Assembly (NCBI GenBank): GCA_000621905.1
Contig: JHXB01000001.1
Span: forward strand, 62,001 to 126,000
Reading direction: 5' to 3'
From: Lachnospiraceae bacterium NC2004
GTDB taxonomy: Bacteria; Bacillota; Clostridia; Lachnospirales; Lachnospiraceae
DNA: 64,000 nt
In this document: positions 53,047-61,891 of the stretch, piece after piece
How positions within the stretch are numbered: position 1 is the first letter of the stretch
How the letters are laid out: every line of letters starts with the position of its first letter
Position numbers and translations under genes: made by a program
Notes under the pieces: model-generated
The model's input: the letters and a program-made list of their open reading frames with translations, nothing else
What the model was told of the DNA's origin: nothing
Databases searched by the model: none

Positions 53047-53715
53047 ATGCAGGAATTTAAAATATATAGTGTTTCAGATGAATATATATCATATCTTAGG
53101 AAGCATTTCTCTAATGTCTATTCAAATAAAGAGAATCATCGTAATCATACAAGAAAATATATCGGTGTAGTCATAGAAGTTAACGGCTTTAATTATTATA
53201 TTCCACTCTCATCTCCTAAGGAAACAGATTATCAGGTTGCTGGGGAACGAAAAGTAATCAAGAAGAGTATAGTTCCGATATATAGAATAATTGTAAAGAA
53301 TTCAAACGGTGAAAAAGAATTAAAAGGTACGTTGCGTATAAGTCATATGCTACCGGTTCCTGAGTCGGAATTGGAATTATATGATCTTGGAAATGAAAAG
53401 GACAGGGCATATCGGGATCTTGTTAATGATGAAATTATTTTCATTCGTAAGCATTCTGATAAAATACGAGCCAATGCGAATGTGTTATATCAACAAAAGC
53501 TTCACAATGACGATACAGCAAAATATGTTAAGGCGGCGCTTGAATTTCGAGAACTCGAAAAACTGTGCCAGCAATATATTTTGGAAAAACAAAGAGAGAA
53601 TTTCATATCAGCATTTAATGAGCTTCGCGAAGAAGCTGCTGATGTGCCAGAGATGTCTCTCGAAGATATTAACGCCGAAATATCAGCAGCAAGAGCTGAG
53701 CGAAAAAAGAGGTAA
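53047..53715 (+). CDS. ToxN/AbiQ-family endoribonuclease toxin (type III toxin-antitoxin)
   Basis: A 222-residue protein that matches the ToxN/AbiQ toxin fold. Visible hallmarks are F-K-I-Y-S-V-S-D-E-Y-I at the start, R-K-Y-I-G-V-V-I-E-V-N-G (36-47), P-L-S-S-P-K (53-58) and D-L-G-N-E-K-D-R-A-Y-R. A F-I-R-K-H-S-D-K-I stretch follows in the middle. ToxN cleaves RNA at A-rich sites and can abort phage infection. The last ~50 residues form a charged helical tail beyond the length of Pectobacterium ToxN (171 residues). GGAGAT lies 7 nt before the ATG, right after the antitoxin terminator. Confidence 0.88.
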   Translation: MQEFKIYSVSDEYISYLRKHFSNVYSNKENHRNHTRKYIGVVIEVNGFNYYIPLSSPKETDYQVAGERKVIKKSIVPIYRIIVKNSNGEKELKGTLRISHMLPVPESELELYDLGNEKDRAYRDLVNDEIIFIRKHSDKIRANANVLYQQKLHNDDTAKYVKAALEFRELEKLCQQYILEKQRENFISAFNELREEAADVPEMSLEDINAEISAARAERKKR

Positions 53716-53852
53716 CTAGAAACGTTATTCTGTAAGAGATTATATTGTAACACCAGCAGAGATGATGAAGATAATTGATTTATAGTAACGCTGTAATATG
53801 TTTGTAGAACAAGCAGAACACATAAAAGTTCGATGATATACTACGCATATCA

Positions 53853-53896
53853 TTAGAAGGTATTCCTTGACAGGAATACCTTCTAATTTAATTTTT
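53853..53896 (+). terminator. Terminator after the toxin gene
   Basis: A perfect 14-bp stem (53853-53866 with 53873-53886) and TTTAATTTTT tail. A second small inverted repeat TGGCGAAT/ATTCGCCA (53908-53926) lies just downstream, in the leader of the next gene. The rest of the 246-nt gap after the toxin shows nothing else. Confidence 0.85.
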
Positions 53897-53961
53897 ATCT
53901 AACTGTTTGGCGAATAGAATTCGCCATTATCAATTTATGCGTAGTAAGGAGGAACGTATTT

Positions 53962-55392
53962 ATGAAAAAGGTATTATCATTTCTTGTTGTCGTTGTTATG
54001 CTTATACAGAGTGTGAGCTTGACACAGTTGGTTAATGTAGATGCAGCTAAGAAGCCTAAACTTAACAAGTCTTCAATTACTTTAGAGGTTGGGAGTAGCC
54101 AGACTCTTAAAGTAACAGGAACGAAGAAGAAAGTTAAGTGGAAATCAGCAAAGAAGAGTATCGCTAGCGTTAGCAATAAAGGTAAAGTTATAGCTAAAGG
54201 GGAGGGTAAGACTACTATTACCGCAACAGTAGGGAAGAAAAAGTTAAATTGCAAGGTTACGGTTGTTAAGTCTTCAACCACTAAAGCAGCTAACTCTACC
54301 GAGGACAATACTACATCAGAAACACCGTCTACTGATCCTGGTTCTACCGAAGATAATACAGCTGTAGATACACCAACTACTGAAGCAGGTCCGATTGACG
54401 TAAGCAAACTTAACAAGAAGGATGTTGAGGTTCTTAAAGCGATTATAAAAGATCAGAGGAGTCGCGGTGCTATAGTAAGCGAGGATTTGACCTGCGAGCA
54501 GTATGGATGGATAGATGGTGAACTACATGATATTACTTGGGAAAACTGTAAATTGAGTGGGGAACTTTCAACTGCAGGTCTAGATAACCTTAATTGTTTG
54601 AAGGTGGGTAGCTGGTACTACCACAATGGTGATTATGAAGCAGGTACTGAATGGAAAGAGTTTGCTAATAATCTGAGTAAAATTGATGTAAGCAAGAATA
54701 TACATCTAACTAGTTTAGATTGTCATGGATGTGAATTGACTTCTATAGATGTAAGTGAGAATGGTGAATTATGGTATTTGTACTGTGGTAATAATTGTAT
54801 TGAAGAGTTAGATGTAAGTAAAAATAAAGAATTAGCGTATTTACATTGTGAAGAAAATCAGTTAACAAAATTAGATGTAAGTAAAAATACTATATTAGAA
54901 GAGTTGTCTTGTTATAGTAATCAGTTGAAGGAACTCGATACAAGCAAAAATGTTGGTTTATTACGCGTGGAGTGCTTTGATAATCAACTAACAAAATTAG
55001 ATGTAAGCAAGAATACTAAATTAGAAGACTTAGATTGTGGCAGTAATCAGTTAACAAAAGTTGATGTAAGCAAGAACATTAAACTAGAAGTGTTGGGGTG
55101 TAGCTGTAATCAATTGTCTCAATTAAATGTAAGTAAGAATACTAATCTTACTTCCTTGAAGTGTCATGATTGTGGTTTGGCTTCTCTAGATGTGAGCAAA
55201 AATACAAAATTAGAGCATTTAGAGTGTGGCAATAATCAACTGAAGGAACTTGATTTAAGCAAGAATACTGAGTTGAATTACTTGTATTGTTATGGAAATC
55301 AGATAACTGTGCTAGATTTATCAAGCAACTTAAAAATGAAAGATTTGCATTATGATAATAATGTTGTAAAAGTTATAGGTCATACAGGTTAA
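53962..55392 (+). CDS. Secreted Big2 / leucine-rich repeat protein
   Basis: A 476-residue exported protein. A signal peptide (to about D-A-A) is followed by a Big2 domain (residues about 33-95: K-S-S-I-T-L-E-V-G, G-K-V-I-A-K-G-E-G) and a Thr/Ser linker (about 98-145). Next comes the cap domain seen in the first two genes of the window (L-K-A-I-I-K-D-Q, Q-Y-G-W-I-D-G-E-L). Residues about 220-476 hold about ten 21-residue repeats of the type L-D-V-S-K-N-T-K-L-E-x-L-x-C-x-x-N-Q-L. The regular Cys in each repeat is notable. It probably acts as a surface binding protein. AAGGAGGAAC precedes the ATG. Confidence 0.88.
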   Translation: MKKVLSFLVVVVMLIQSVSLTQLVNVDAAKKPKLNKSSITLEVGSSQTLKVTGTKKKVKWKSAKKSIASVSNKGKVIAKGEGKTTITATVGKKKLNCKVTVVKSSTTKAANSTEDNTTSETPSTDPGSTEDNTAVDTPTTEAGPIDVSKLNKKDVEVLKAIIKDQRSRGAIVSEDLTCEQYGWIDGELHDITWENCKLSGELSTAGLDNLNCLKVGSWYYHNGDYEAGTEWKEFANNLSKIDVSKNIHLTSLDCHGCELTSIDVSENGELWYLYCGNNCIEELDVSKNKELAYLHCEENQLTKLDVSKNTILEELSCYSNQLKELDTSKNVGLLRVECFDNQLTKLDVSKNTKLEDLDCGSNQLTKVDVSKNIKLEVLGCSCNQLSQLNVSKNTNLTSLKCHDCGLASLDVSKNTKLEHLECGNNQLKELDLSKNTELNYLYCYGNQITVLDLSSNLKMKDLHYDNNVVKVIGHTG

Positions 55393-55427
55393 ATACCTTA
55401 TAATTATAATATATAACAAGCAATTCT

Positions 55428-55465
55428 CCGCCTTACCAAGATTTAACCCGGTAAGGCGGTTTTCT
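55428..55465 (+). terminator. Terminator of the LRR gene
   Basis: A 10-bp stem (55428-55437 with 55450-55459) with TTTTC after it. Confidence 0.8.
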
Positions 55466-55485
55466 TATATGCTATGCCGTTTGTA

Positions 55486-55505
55486 GTAGGCAGATGGCGG
55501 ATGTA
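55486..55505. repeat. 20-bp direct repeat, copy 2
   Basis: Identical to 52808-52827. Here its last bases are part of the left arm of the long self-complementary element. Confidence 0.8.
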
Positions 55506-55711
55506 GTCGTATATATAAACGACTTAGATCTTTTTCGTTGTGGTTGTTAATAAATGCTTGGTTAGTAGGCGTAAAAGCGCCTGGATGGCGCTTTTAGCGA
55601 CTTGCGAGACAGGGATGTCGAGTAGGAGCGGCGCCGATGGTATAGATAACTACCTGCATTTACTTACAACCACAGAAAAAGATCTCGGAGTGATATATAC
55701 GGCTGCATCCG
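55498..55711. ncRNA. Long near-self-complementary element (candidate structured RNA or MITE)
   Basis: Arms pair over most of their length: 55498-55516 with 55693-55711 (19 pairs, two G-T); 55526-55536 with 55675-55685 (11 pairs); 55539-55547 with 55666-55674 (9 pairs); 55551-55557 with 55656-55662 (7 pairs). Inside are a 10-bp hairpin TAAAAGCGCC/GGCGCTTTTA (55572-55596) and a hairpin GACA-GGGA-TGTC (55608-55619) flanked by tandem G-A mismatches. No open frame explains this. It lies in the 331-nt gap between the LRR gene and the convergent aminotransferase, just past that gene's stop. Confidence 0.65.
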
Positions 55712-55723
55712 ATATTGTCATTT

Positions 55724-56821
55724 TTATACATAAGATATTAACGCATTAGCCAATCTTTCGTTATCTTCATGATTAAGCATAGCAATCCTTATATAGCTGT
55801 CACCAAGATACGGGAACGAACTTAAATCACGAATCATAAGATTCTGCTTAACAAGGTGAACGAACACATCCGTTGAAGTCTTGTCAGTATCGGTAAGCTC
55901 GATAAGGTAGAAGTTAGCCTGTGATGGGTAGAAGATGAACTTACCGGTCTTTTCAAGCGTGTTTTTAAAGTATTCCATTTCCTTAGCTGTGCAGTCTCTG
56001 ACATTTGCCTGATATTCGGTGTCAGAGAACATGATGATACCTGCCTTCTCGGCAACGGAGTTAATAGACCAAGGATCCTTGCTGTTAAGAATCGAAGATT
56101 TAAGGCGATCACTTGAAGTAATTGCATAGCCAAGGCGTAGCCCCGGAGCAGCATAGAACTTAGAAACACCGCGTAAAACAACGAGATTATCATATTCAGC
56201 AGTTAAAGGAATAGCCTCGTATCTCTCCTTGTCAGCTCCAAACTCAATATAAGTCTCATCAATCATTACGGTAATGCCATGTTCTTTAGCAATATTAAGT
56301 ATTACCTTAAGTTCATCCGTTGAGAAAGCATTTCCCGTCGGATTGTTAGGATTACACATAATGATTAAGTCGGTATCCGGAATAATAAAATTCTTTAAAT
56401 CATTTTCGTCTATAAGCCAGTTAAGCTCTTTCTTTAACGGAAGATATCTGATATTACCCCCATTTAAACCAACTTCGCGCTCGTATTCAGAATAAGAAGG
56501 CGCAAAAAGAATAGCATCCTTAGGCGATACCGCCTTAATAATGCCGCTGATAAGCTCGGTTGAGCCGTTTCCTACAATGATATTGTCGATGGGTGCGTTC
56601 ACATACTTACTTATTGCGGTTCTTAAGGTCTTGTAATCTCGCTCCGGATATCTGGTGATTACTTCGATATTGGCTGTAAGTTCTTGTTTTAAGCGGTCTG
56701 AGAGCCCGAGAGGGTTAACATTTGACGCAAAACTCTTAATTTTAGTTGAATCTAGGTTGAAATGAGCTGCTAAAGCCTCAACATCACTTCCGTGAAACGT
56801 GTTTATTTCGGTATTTGACAT
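55724..56821 (-). CDS. PLP-dependent aminotransferase (HisC / CobD-like)
   Basis: A 365-residue fold-type I PLP enzyme. The N-terminal H-G-S-D-V-E-A-L-A-A-H-F and F-A-S-N-V-N-P-L-G match the CobD (threonine-phosphate decarboxylase) side of the family as well as HisC. Other motifs are N-P-N-N-P-T-G, D-E-T-Y-I-E-F and the PLP-lysine region R-G-V-S-K-F-Y-A-A-P-G-L-R-L-G-Y. No cob or his genes adjoin it, so either role (histidinol-phosphate transamination or aminopropanol-phosphate formation) is open. TTGGAGGAA precedes the ATG on the minus strand. Confidence 0.88.
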   Translation of the reverse strand: MSNTEINTFHGSDVEALAAHFNLDSTKIKSFASNVNPLGLSDRLKQELTANIEVITRYPERDYKTLRTAISKYVNAPIDNIIVGNGSTELISGIIKAVSPKDAILFAPSYSEYEREVGLNGGNIRYLPLKKELNWLIDENDLKNFIIPDTDLIIMCNPNNPTGNAFSTDELKVILNIAKEHGITVMIDETYIEFGADKERYEAIPLTAEYDNLVVLRGVSKFYAAPGLRLGYAITSSDRLKSSILNSKDPWSINSVAEKAGIIMFSDTEYQANVRDCTAKEMEYFKNTLEKTGKFIFYPSQANFYLIELTDTDKTSTDVFVHLVKQNLMIRDLSSFPYLGDSYIRIAMLNHEDNERLANALISYV

Positions 56822-56860
56822 ATTTCCTCCAAAAAAAATTATAAAAAAACGTATATTAAC

Positions 56861-56889
56861 TGTAAAAAATGCTTACAATTTGGTATAAT
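56861..56889 (+). promoter_or_regulatory. Promoter of the DUF5717-like operon
   Basis: Extended -10 TGG-TATAAT (56881-56889) with TGTAAA (56861-56866) 17 bp upstream, 82 nt before the first gene. Confidence 0.55.
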
Positions 56890-56970
56890 GAATTGTTACT
56901 ATGGGTTAATTGTGTAAACTCATAATAGATTATAGCATTTTTAGAATAATTGCAAGTAGGCGGTGTTATT

Positions 56971-59900
56971 TTGGACGACAAGATTAAAGCGTACGCTTCT
57001 CTTAAATTTCATATGGATCATCCCGAGATCAGTTTTGACAATGGAGATTTATCAGGAGAGATACCTGAAGGGCAGACATTTAGCGGTAGTTTCTCTATCA
57101 CATCTTCTAATGATGTTCCTATAACGGGTAATGTAGAAGTGTTTGATCACAGAATCGAGCTTTTAAACGGGGAATTCAAGACGACTTCATTTACCGTCTC
57201 ATTTATGGTACACGCTGAGGATATGAAGGCGGACAGTGTGATTTCAGGGGCTTTTCATGTTCTCACTAACGGCGGAGAGTACGATGTGCCATATAGCTAT
57301 AATGTTGTTAACAGAAGCTTTTTTACAGCGGGAGGAGTTATTCATAATCTCAAGGAATTCGCTGATTTTGCTCAGATGAATTTTGATGAGGCGGTTAAAG
57401 AATTCTATAATCCCGACTTTTTGGAGATCCTTTTAAATGGAGATGAGCATATTGAGGACAGAAGGATATATTTAAGCCTTCTTTCAAGTCCAATTAGGGA
57501 GCAGGCACTAGAGGAATTCCTTATAACCACAGGTGTTAAGGATAAGATAGAGTTAAAGACTTCAAGAAGCGATGCAGTTATAAGATATGACAAGGAAGAC
57601 TGCTCTAAGGATATAACAATCACCAAGAATAACTGGGGATATATCGACGCTGAGATATCTTGCGAGGATAAGGCTGTTTATCTTGCCAAGACGCATCTTA
57701 CGAGAGATGACTTTATCGGTAAGGAAGCCAAGATTCCGGTAGTAGTATCTATTGATCAGCTTGCTGAAGACGAGTACGACATTCCGCTTAAGATATCAAG
57801 TGTATATCAGGAATTGGAATTTAAGCTCCAGATAAGAAAGAAGTCAAGGTCTAAGAAGAAACAGCATGGTGAAGCCACCTTTATGTTTAGTAACTTAAGC
57901 CTTAAGAAGACTTATCAGGCCCAGCTTATCGGAGATTATATAGATTACAGAGCAGGAAGACTGCCTTTGCAACAATATACCAATCGCTCGATAGAGTGTG
58001 CGGATGAGCTTATGAAGCTTGAGGAGAGCCATCACTGGTATCGACTTGTGAGACTTCATATGTACATCATGAAGAAGGACAAAGTCAGAGTAGCACAAGA
58101 GATTGAGAATATCGAGAACTATGAAGAGATGATGCTCGATGACGATTTGAGTATTGCGTACTTCGCGTACCTTAAAGCGCTTAACTCATCATCTGATGAT
58201 GATATCGAGTATGCGATAGATATTAACAGTGAGTGCATGTCTAGGCATCCTGATGAATTTGCATATTTCTTTATGCTGAGTTACTTAGATCCTGATCTTA
58301 TTGAGGACAGGAGTGCAGTATATGAAGGACTTTTAGCACTTTATGAGAGAGGATGTAATAGTCCTTTCCTGTACTTTGAAGCGTGCGATTTGATTAATGA
58401 ATATCCGCATATTATGCGTGATTTCAATGATTTTCTGCTTCAGACAATCAATTGGGCTTACAAGAGAGGAGACCTTACAAGGGATGTTATCGCAAGAGTT
58501 TTAGAGCTTGCCAAAGAACATAAGTCATACAATCGTAAGCTCCTTAAATTCCTTGTAAGAGTTTATAAAGACACGCCTGACGATGATGTTTTATATATTA
58601 TCTGTACAATGCTCATTAAGGGCAATATTACAGATTCTATGAGTCACTACTATTATTCGCTTGGTATAGACAAGAGCTTCAAGCTTATCGGACTTATGGA
58701 ATGCTATCTTAAGAGCATAGATGACAGTGATTATCCGGTGCTTCCTAAATCGGTTGTGCTATACTTTAGCTATTCGTCTGAGAGACTTGATGAGGATATG
58801 CTCGCGTACCTTTATTCAAATGTTGTTGTTAACCGCATGGCATACGGAGCAACATTTAACGAATACGAGTCACAGATTAAAGATTTCGTTATCAGTGAAG
58901 TGATGAAGGGAAGGATTGGAGAGCATCTTTTGGTGCTTTATAAAGAATACTTAAGCGATAGTCACATTATTGCAAATGTTGCTCCTAAGCTTCCGGATAT
59001 TCTATTCATGAACCGCTTTACCTGCGACAATCCTGATATTGCCGAGGTTATCTTAGAATATGACGAGTGTGACAAGGTAGAGAGAGCAAGAGTTCAGGAT
59101 GGTTTGGCTTATCTTGACTGTGTGACTAAGAATGTTGGAATTACGCTTATAGATCGTAGGGGCAATCGTTATATTGGCTCTATTGATTATAAGCTTGAAC
59201 CTTTATTTGATGACGAAGAATATCTTCCATACTGCTATCAGGCCAATCAGAATTCATTCAAACTGCTTTTAAGACTTGCGGACTTTGGATGGAGTTCAGA
59301 AGAGATAGATTACGAGATTATAAAAGTATTTAAGGCGTTGCTTTTATTTGACGGCCTTAAAAGTGGTTATAGAAAGCGCCTTAATGCAGCTATATTGGAA
59401 TACTTCTATCATCAGTACGAGGGAGATATCTTTGAGGGATACTTAAGAGAACTCAATCTTTCTAATCTTGATTCAGACAATCAGGCGCTTGCGATGGGAT
59501 ATATGATAGAGAGAGAACTCTACGACCAGGCATATGAGGCTGTTAAAGAGCTTGGATATTACAGACTCTCTGATGACAACATGAAGGATCTTCTTACATA
59601 CGAGGTAGAGCTTGATGATGTTGAGGTGGATGATGTTCTTATCGGAATGAGTTATGAGCTTTTCCACCGTGAGATGTACACTGAGTCAATCTTAAAGTAC
59701 ATGATTCGTTATGCCAAGGGCGGTAACAATGAGTTGATGGCGATTTACAAGGTTGCCAAGAATAATCATCTTGAATGTACCGATCTTATAGAGCGTATTA
59801 TAATTCAGGCAATTATGGTTGATTGTTATGATGACGATATGATAGGCGTTTTCCTCGACTATCTTAAGTGTGATTATGACAGATACGTGTATCAGGCGTT

Positions 59901-60549
59901 TGTCAATGCTTTATCGTACAGAATCTTTATAAAGTCGGCTCCTATAACTGAGGATATAGGCGCAATATTAAGGGATGGCTTTTTAAAGGGACATGTTACA
60001 CACGAGCTTAATCAAGCAGCGTTGTTATACATTTACAGCAAGAATCTTGATCAGGCTAAGGAAGATGTTAACATAGTGACGGATATTATCGATTTCTTTG
60101 TCAAGAAGGATATGCTTATGCCGTTCATGGCTGCATTTTCGGATATCATCGAGATTCCGGAGGAGTGCTATGTCAAGAGCTTCTTAACTTACATAGATTC
60201 TCCTATGAAGAACATTGATGTTCATATCAAGAAGAGAGACATCAGAAGATCAGAGTCTAGAACTGAGCGCATGAGAGAGTATTTCATGGGATATTATGTC
60301 AAAGACTTTGTGTTGTTTGACAATGAGGAGATTGATTATTATCTCACGGTAAATGATGACGACAAGGTAGTAAGAGTAGAACAGGCTGATTTACCGTTAT
60401 ATAGACCTGCGTCCGGAGATGAGACATCAGCATTTTCGATGATTAACCGCATGGTTAAAGGGTTGAAGGACGAAGAGGATATATTTGATAAGATGGAGTT
60501 ATACATCAAGAATAAACACATTCTTGAGGAGAATATGATTATACTATAA
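56971..60549 (+). CDS. Large DUF5717-like protein
   Basis: A 1192-residue cytoplasmic protein without signal or membrane segments. An N-terminal beta-rich part (about 1-130, with F-S-G-S-F-S-I-T-S and G-N-V-E-V-F) is followed by a very long helical region with repeat-like helix pairs (E-L-M-K-L-E-E-S-H-H-W-Y-R-L near 355). The last ~200 residues include Y-F-M-G-Y-Y-V-K-D-F-V. I recall this organisation as the DUF5717 family of Lachnospiraceae, unverified here. The start is TTG 56971 (AGGCGGTG spaced 5 nt before); an upstream TTG at 56950 has no ribosome binding site. Function unknown. Confidence 0.75.
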   Translation: MDDKIKAYASLKFHMDHPEISFDNGDLSGEIPEGQTFSGSFSITSSNDVPITGNVEVFDHRIELLNGEFKTTSFTVSFMVHAEDMKADSVISGAFHVLTNGGEYDVPYSYNVVNRSFFTAGGVIHNLKEFADFAQMNFDEAVKEFYNPDFLEILLNGDEHIEDRRIYLSLLSSPIREQALEEFLITTGVKDKIELKTSRSDAVIRYDKEDCSKDITITKNNWGYIDAEISCEDKAVYLAKTHLTRDDFIGKEAKIPVVVSIDQLAEDEYDIPLKISSVYQELEFKLQIRKKSRSKKKQHGEATFMFSNLSLKKTYQAQLIGDYIDYRAGRLPLQQYTNRSIECADELMKLEESHHWYRLVRLHMYIMKKDKVRVAQEIENIENYEEMMLDDDLSIAYFAYLKALNSSSDDDIEYAIDINSECMSRHPDEFAYFFMLSYLDPDLIEDRSAVYEGLLALYERGCNSPFLYFEACDLINEYPHIMRDFNDFLLQTINWAYKRGDLTRDVIARVLELAKEHKSYNRKLLKFLVRVYKDTPDDDVLYIICTMLIKGNITDSMSHYYYSLGIDKSFKLIGLMECYLKSIDDSDYPVLPKSVVLYFSYSSERLDEDMLAYLYSNVVVNRMAYGATFNEYESQIKDFVISEVMKGRIGEHLLVLYKEYLSDSHIIANVAPKLPDILFMNRFTCDNPDIAEVILEYDECDKVERARVQDGLAYLDCVTKNVGITLIDRRGNRYIGSIDYKLEPLFDDEEYLPYCYQANQNSFKLLLRLADFGWSSEEIDYEIIKVFKALLLFDGLKSGYRKRLNAAILEYFYHQYEGDIFEGYLRELNLSNLDSDNQALAMGYMIERELYDQAYEAVKELGYYRLSDDNMKDLLTYEVELDDVEVDDVLIGMSYELFHREMYTESILKYMIRYAKGGNNELMAIYKVAKNNHLECTDLIERIIIQAIMVDCYDDDMIGVFLDYLKCDYDRYVYQAFVNALSYRIFIKSAPITEDIGAILRDGFLKGHVTHELNQAALLYIYSKNLDQAKEDVNIVTDIIDFFVKKDMLMPFMAAFSDIIEIPEECYVKSFLTYIDSPMKNIDVHIKKRDIRRSESRTERMREYFMGYYVKDFVLFDNEEIDYYLTVNDDDKVVRVEQADLPLYRPASGDETSAFSMINRMVKGLKDEEDIFDKMELYIKNKHILEENMIIL

Positions 60550-60574
60550 TGTTATTAAGAGGCGAGGTTTGGCT

Positions 60575-61861
60575 ATGAAGAAGCTTAACATTGGTGTTGA
60601 CCTTCAAAGTGAATATACTGAATACGCAATCTACGATTCGGACAGAAGAGATGCTATATGCTACTCTTTGGACGGTTCAGATGTTGCTGTAAGGGTTCCA
60701 AACAGTATATTTGTGACAGCGGATGACAAGCTATATGCAGGTTTAAAGGCAGCGGAGTGTAACGTTACTATGCCGGGTGATTACTATGACAATATAGTTG
60801 AGAAGCTTGACGATACTTCGATTGTCATTGTTGACGGAAAAGAGTACGATTACACCGAACTATTCTGCATTATGCTTAAGCTTCAACTCGAAGATGTGAT
60901 TAAAGATGCTGATGCTGAGATTAATAAGCTGATTATTGCATCACCACTTGCAGATCAGACGATGTCGATTGCACTTAACAAGCTTGCTAAGATGCTTCAC
61001 ATCGACAGAGATAAAGTTGAGATGGTGAGTTCTCAGATAGCTATGTTGTTTTATGTGTTTAAGCAGGATTCGGGTGTCTGGAAGGACGGAGTGGGACTGT
61101 TTCACTATGAGAGTGAGCATATTAGATACGAGCATGTTGCAGTTGACAGGTATTTAAGACCTATGAGAATCAACATTACCAATACACTTTATCCTTTTGG
61201 TGGGACTTCCGATGAAGGTGGGCTTTATATGGCTCGCCCTCCAATCACTGAAGGTCAAGAGGATAAGCAGGATGCGACATTTTTAAGAATTGCCGAGAAC
61301 GCGCTAAGAAAGTACAATCAGCGATTATCAGGAATCTTCCTTATGGGAGACGGATTTAAGACCGATTGGCTTAACCAGTCTGCTGACTTTCTTTGCAAAG
61401 GTAGAAGGGTGTTTGTTGGTCAGAATATATATGCCAAAGGCGCCTGCTATGCGGCGGAGAGCGGTTCTGCGGCGATGGGTAATAACATTTTCTTAGAATC
61501 GGATACAATGGTTCACTATGATATAGGCGTCAGGGTCAGATACAACGGTAAGGAGCAGATTGCTCCGATTGTGCTTGGAGAGCAGGAATGGTTCAATGCA
61601 TATGGTACCGTAGATGTGATTCTTGATGATACCAAGAAGATAGAGATTGATCTTTATGACAACAACAAAGGTGAACTTATCCAGGAATTTATAGAGATTA
61701 AGGGGCTTCCTAATCGCCCGCCGAAGACTACTAAGCTTTCGATTTCGGTTAGATATATAGATGCTAAATGCGGCGAGATATGCATTAAGGATAAGGGCTT
61801 TGGAAGCATGTATCCTACGACCGGCAAGGTTTACAGGAAGGAATTTAAGTTAGAATCGTAG
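60575..61861 (+). CDS. Hsp70/actin-fold ATPase-like protein (DUF5716-like)
   Basis: A 428-residue protein beginning L-N-I-G-V-D-L-Q-S-E-Y, like the first phosphate loop of Hsp70-fold proteins. I-I-A-S-P-L-A-D-Q and I-F-L-M-G-D-G-F (near 255) match later loop positions. Canonical Hsp70 substrate-binding sequence is absent. About 110 residues at the C-terminus form a beta-rich domain (Y-D-I-G-V-R-V-R-Y-N-G-K). ATG 60575 is chosen over TTG 60569 by spacing from GAGG. It follows the DUF5717-like gene by 25 nt, a pairing I recall for this family. Confidence 0.7.
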   Translation: MKKLNIGVDLQSEYTEYAIYDSDRRDAICYSLDGSDVAVRVPNSIFVTADDKLYAGLKAAECNVTMPGDYYDNIVEKLDDTSIVIVDGKEYDYTELFCIMLKLQLEDVIKDADAEINKLIIASPLADQTMSIALNKLAKMLHIDRDKVEMVSSQIAMLFYVFKQDSGVWKDGVGLFHYESEHIRYEHVAVDRYLRPMRINITNTLYPFGGTSDEGGLYMARPPITEGQEDKQDATFLRIAENALRKYNQRLSGIFLMGDGFKTDWLNQSADFLCKGRRVFVGQNIYAKGACYAAESGSAAMGNNIFLESDTMVHYDIGVRVRYNGKEQIAPIVLGEQEWFNAYGTVDVILDDTKKIEIDLYDNNKGELIQEFIEIKGLPNRPPKTTKLSISVRYIDAKCGEICIKDKGFGSMYPTTGKVYRKEFKLES

Positions 61862-61891
61862 ATTTAACATTTGATTTGGAGGAATAAGGGC

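Noticed and set aside
55540-55749. Open frame of 69 codons between LRR and aminotransferase genes
   Set aside because: It runs through the paired arms of the self-complementary element, has no ribosome binding site, and overlaps the end of the minus-strand gene.
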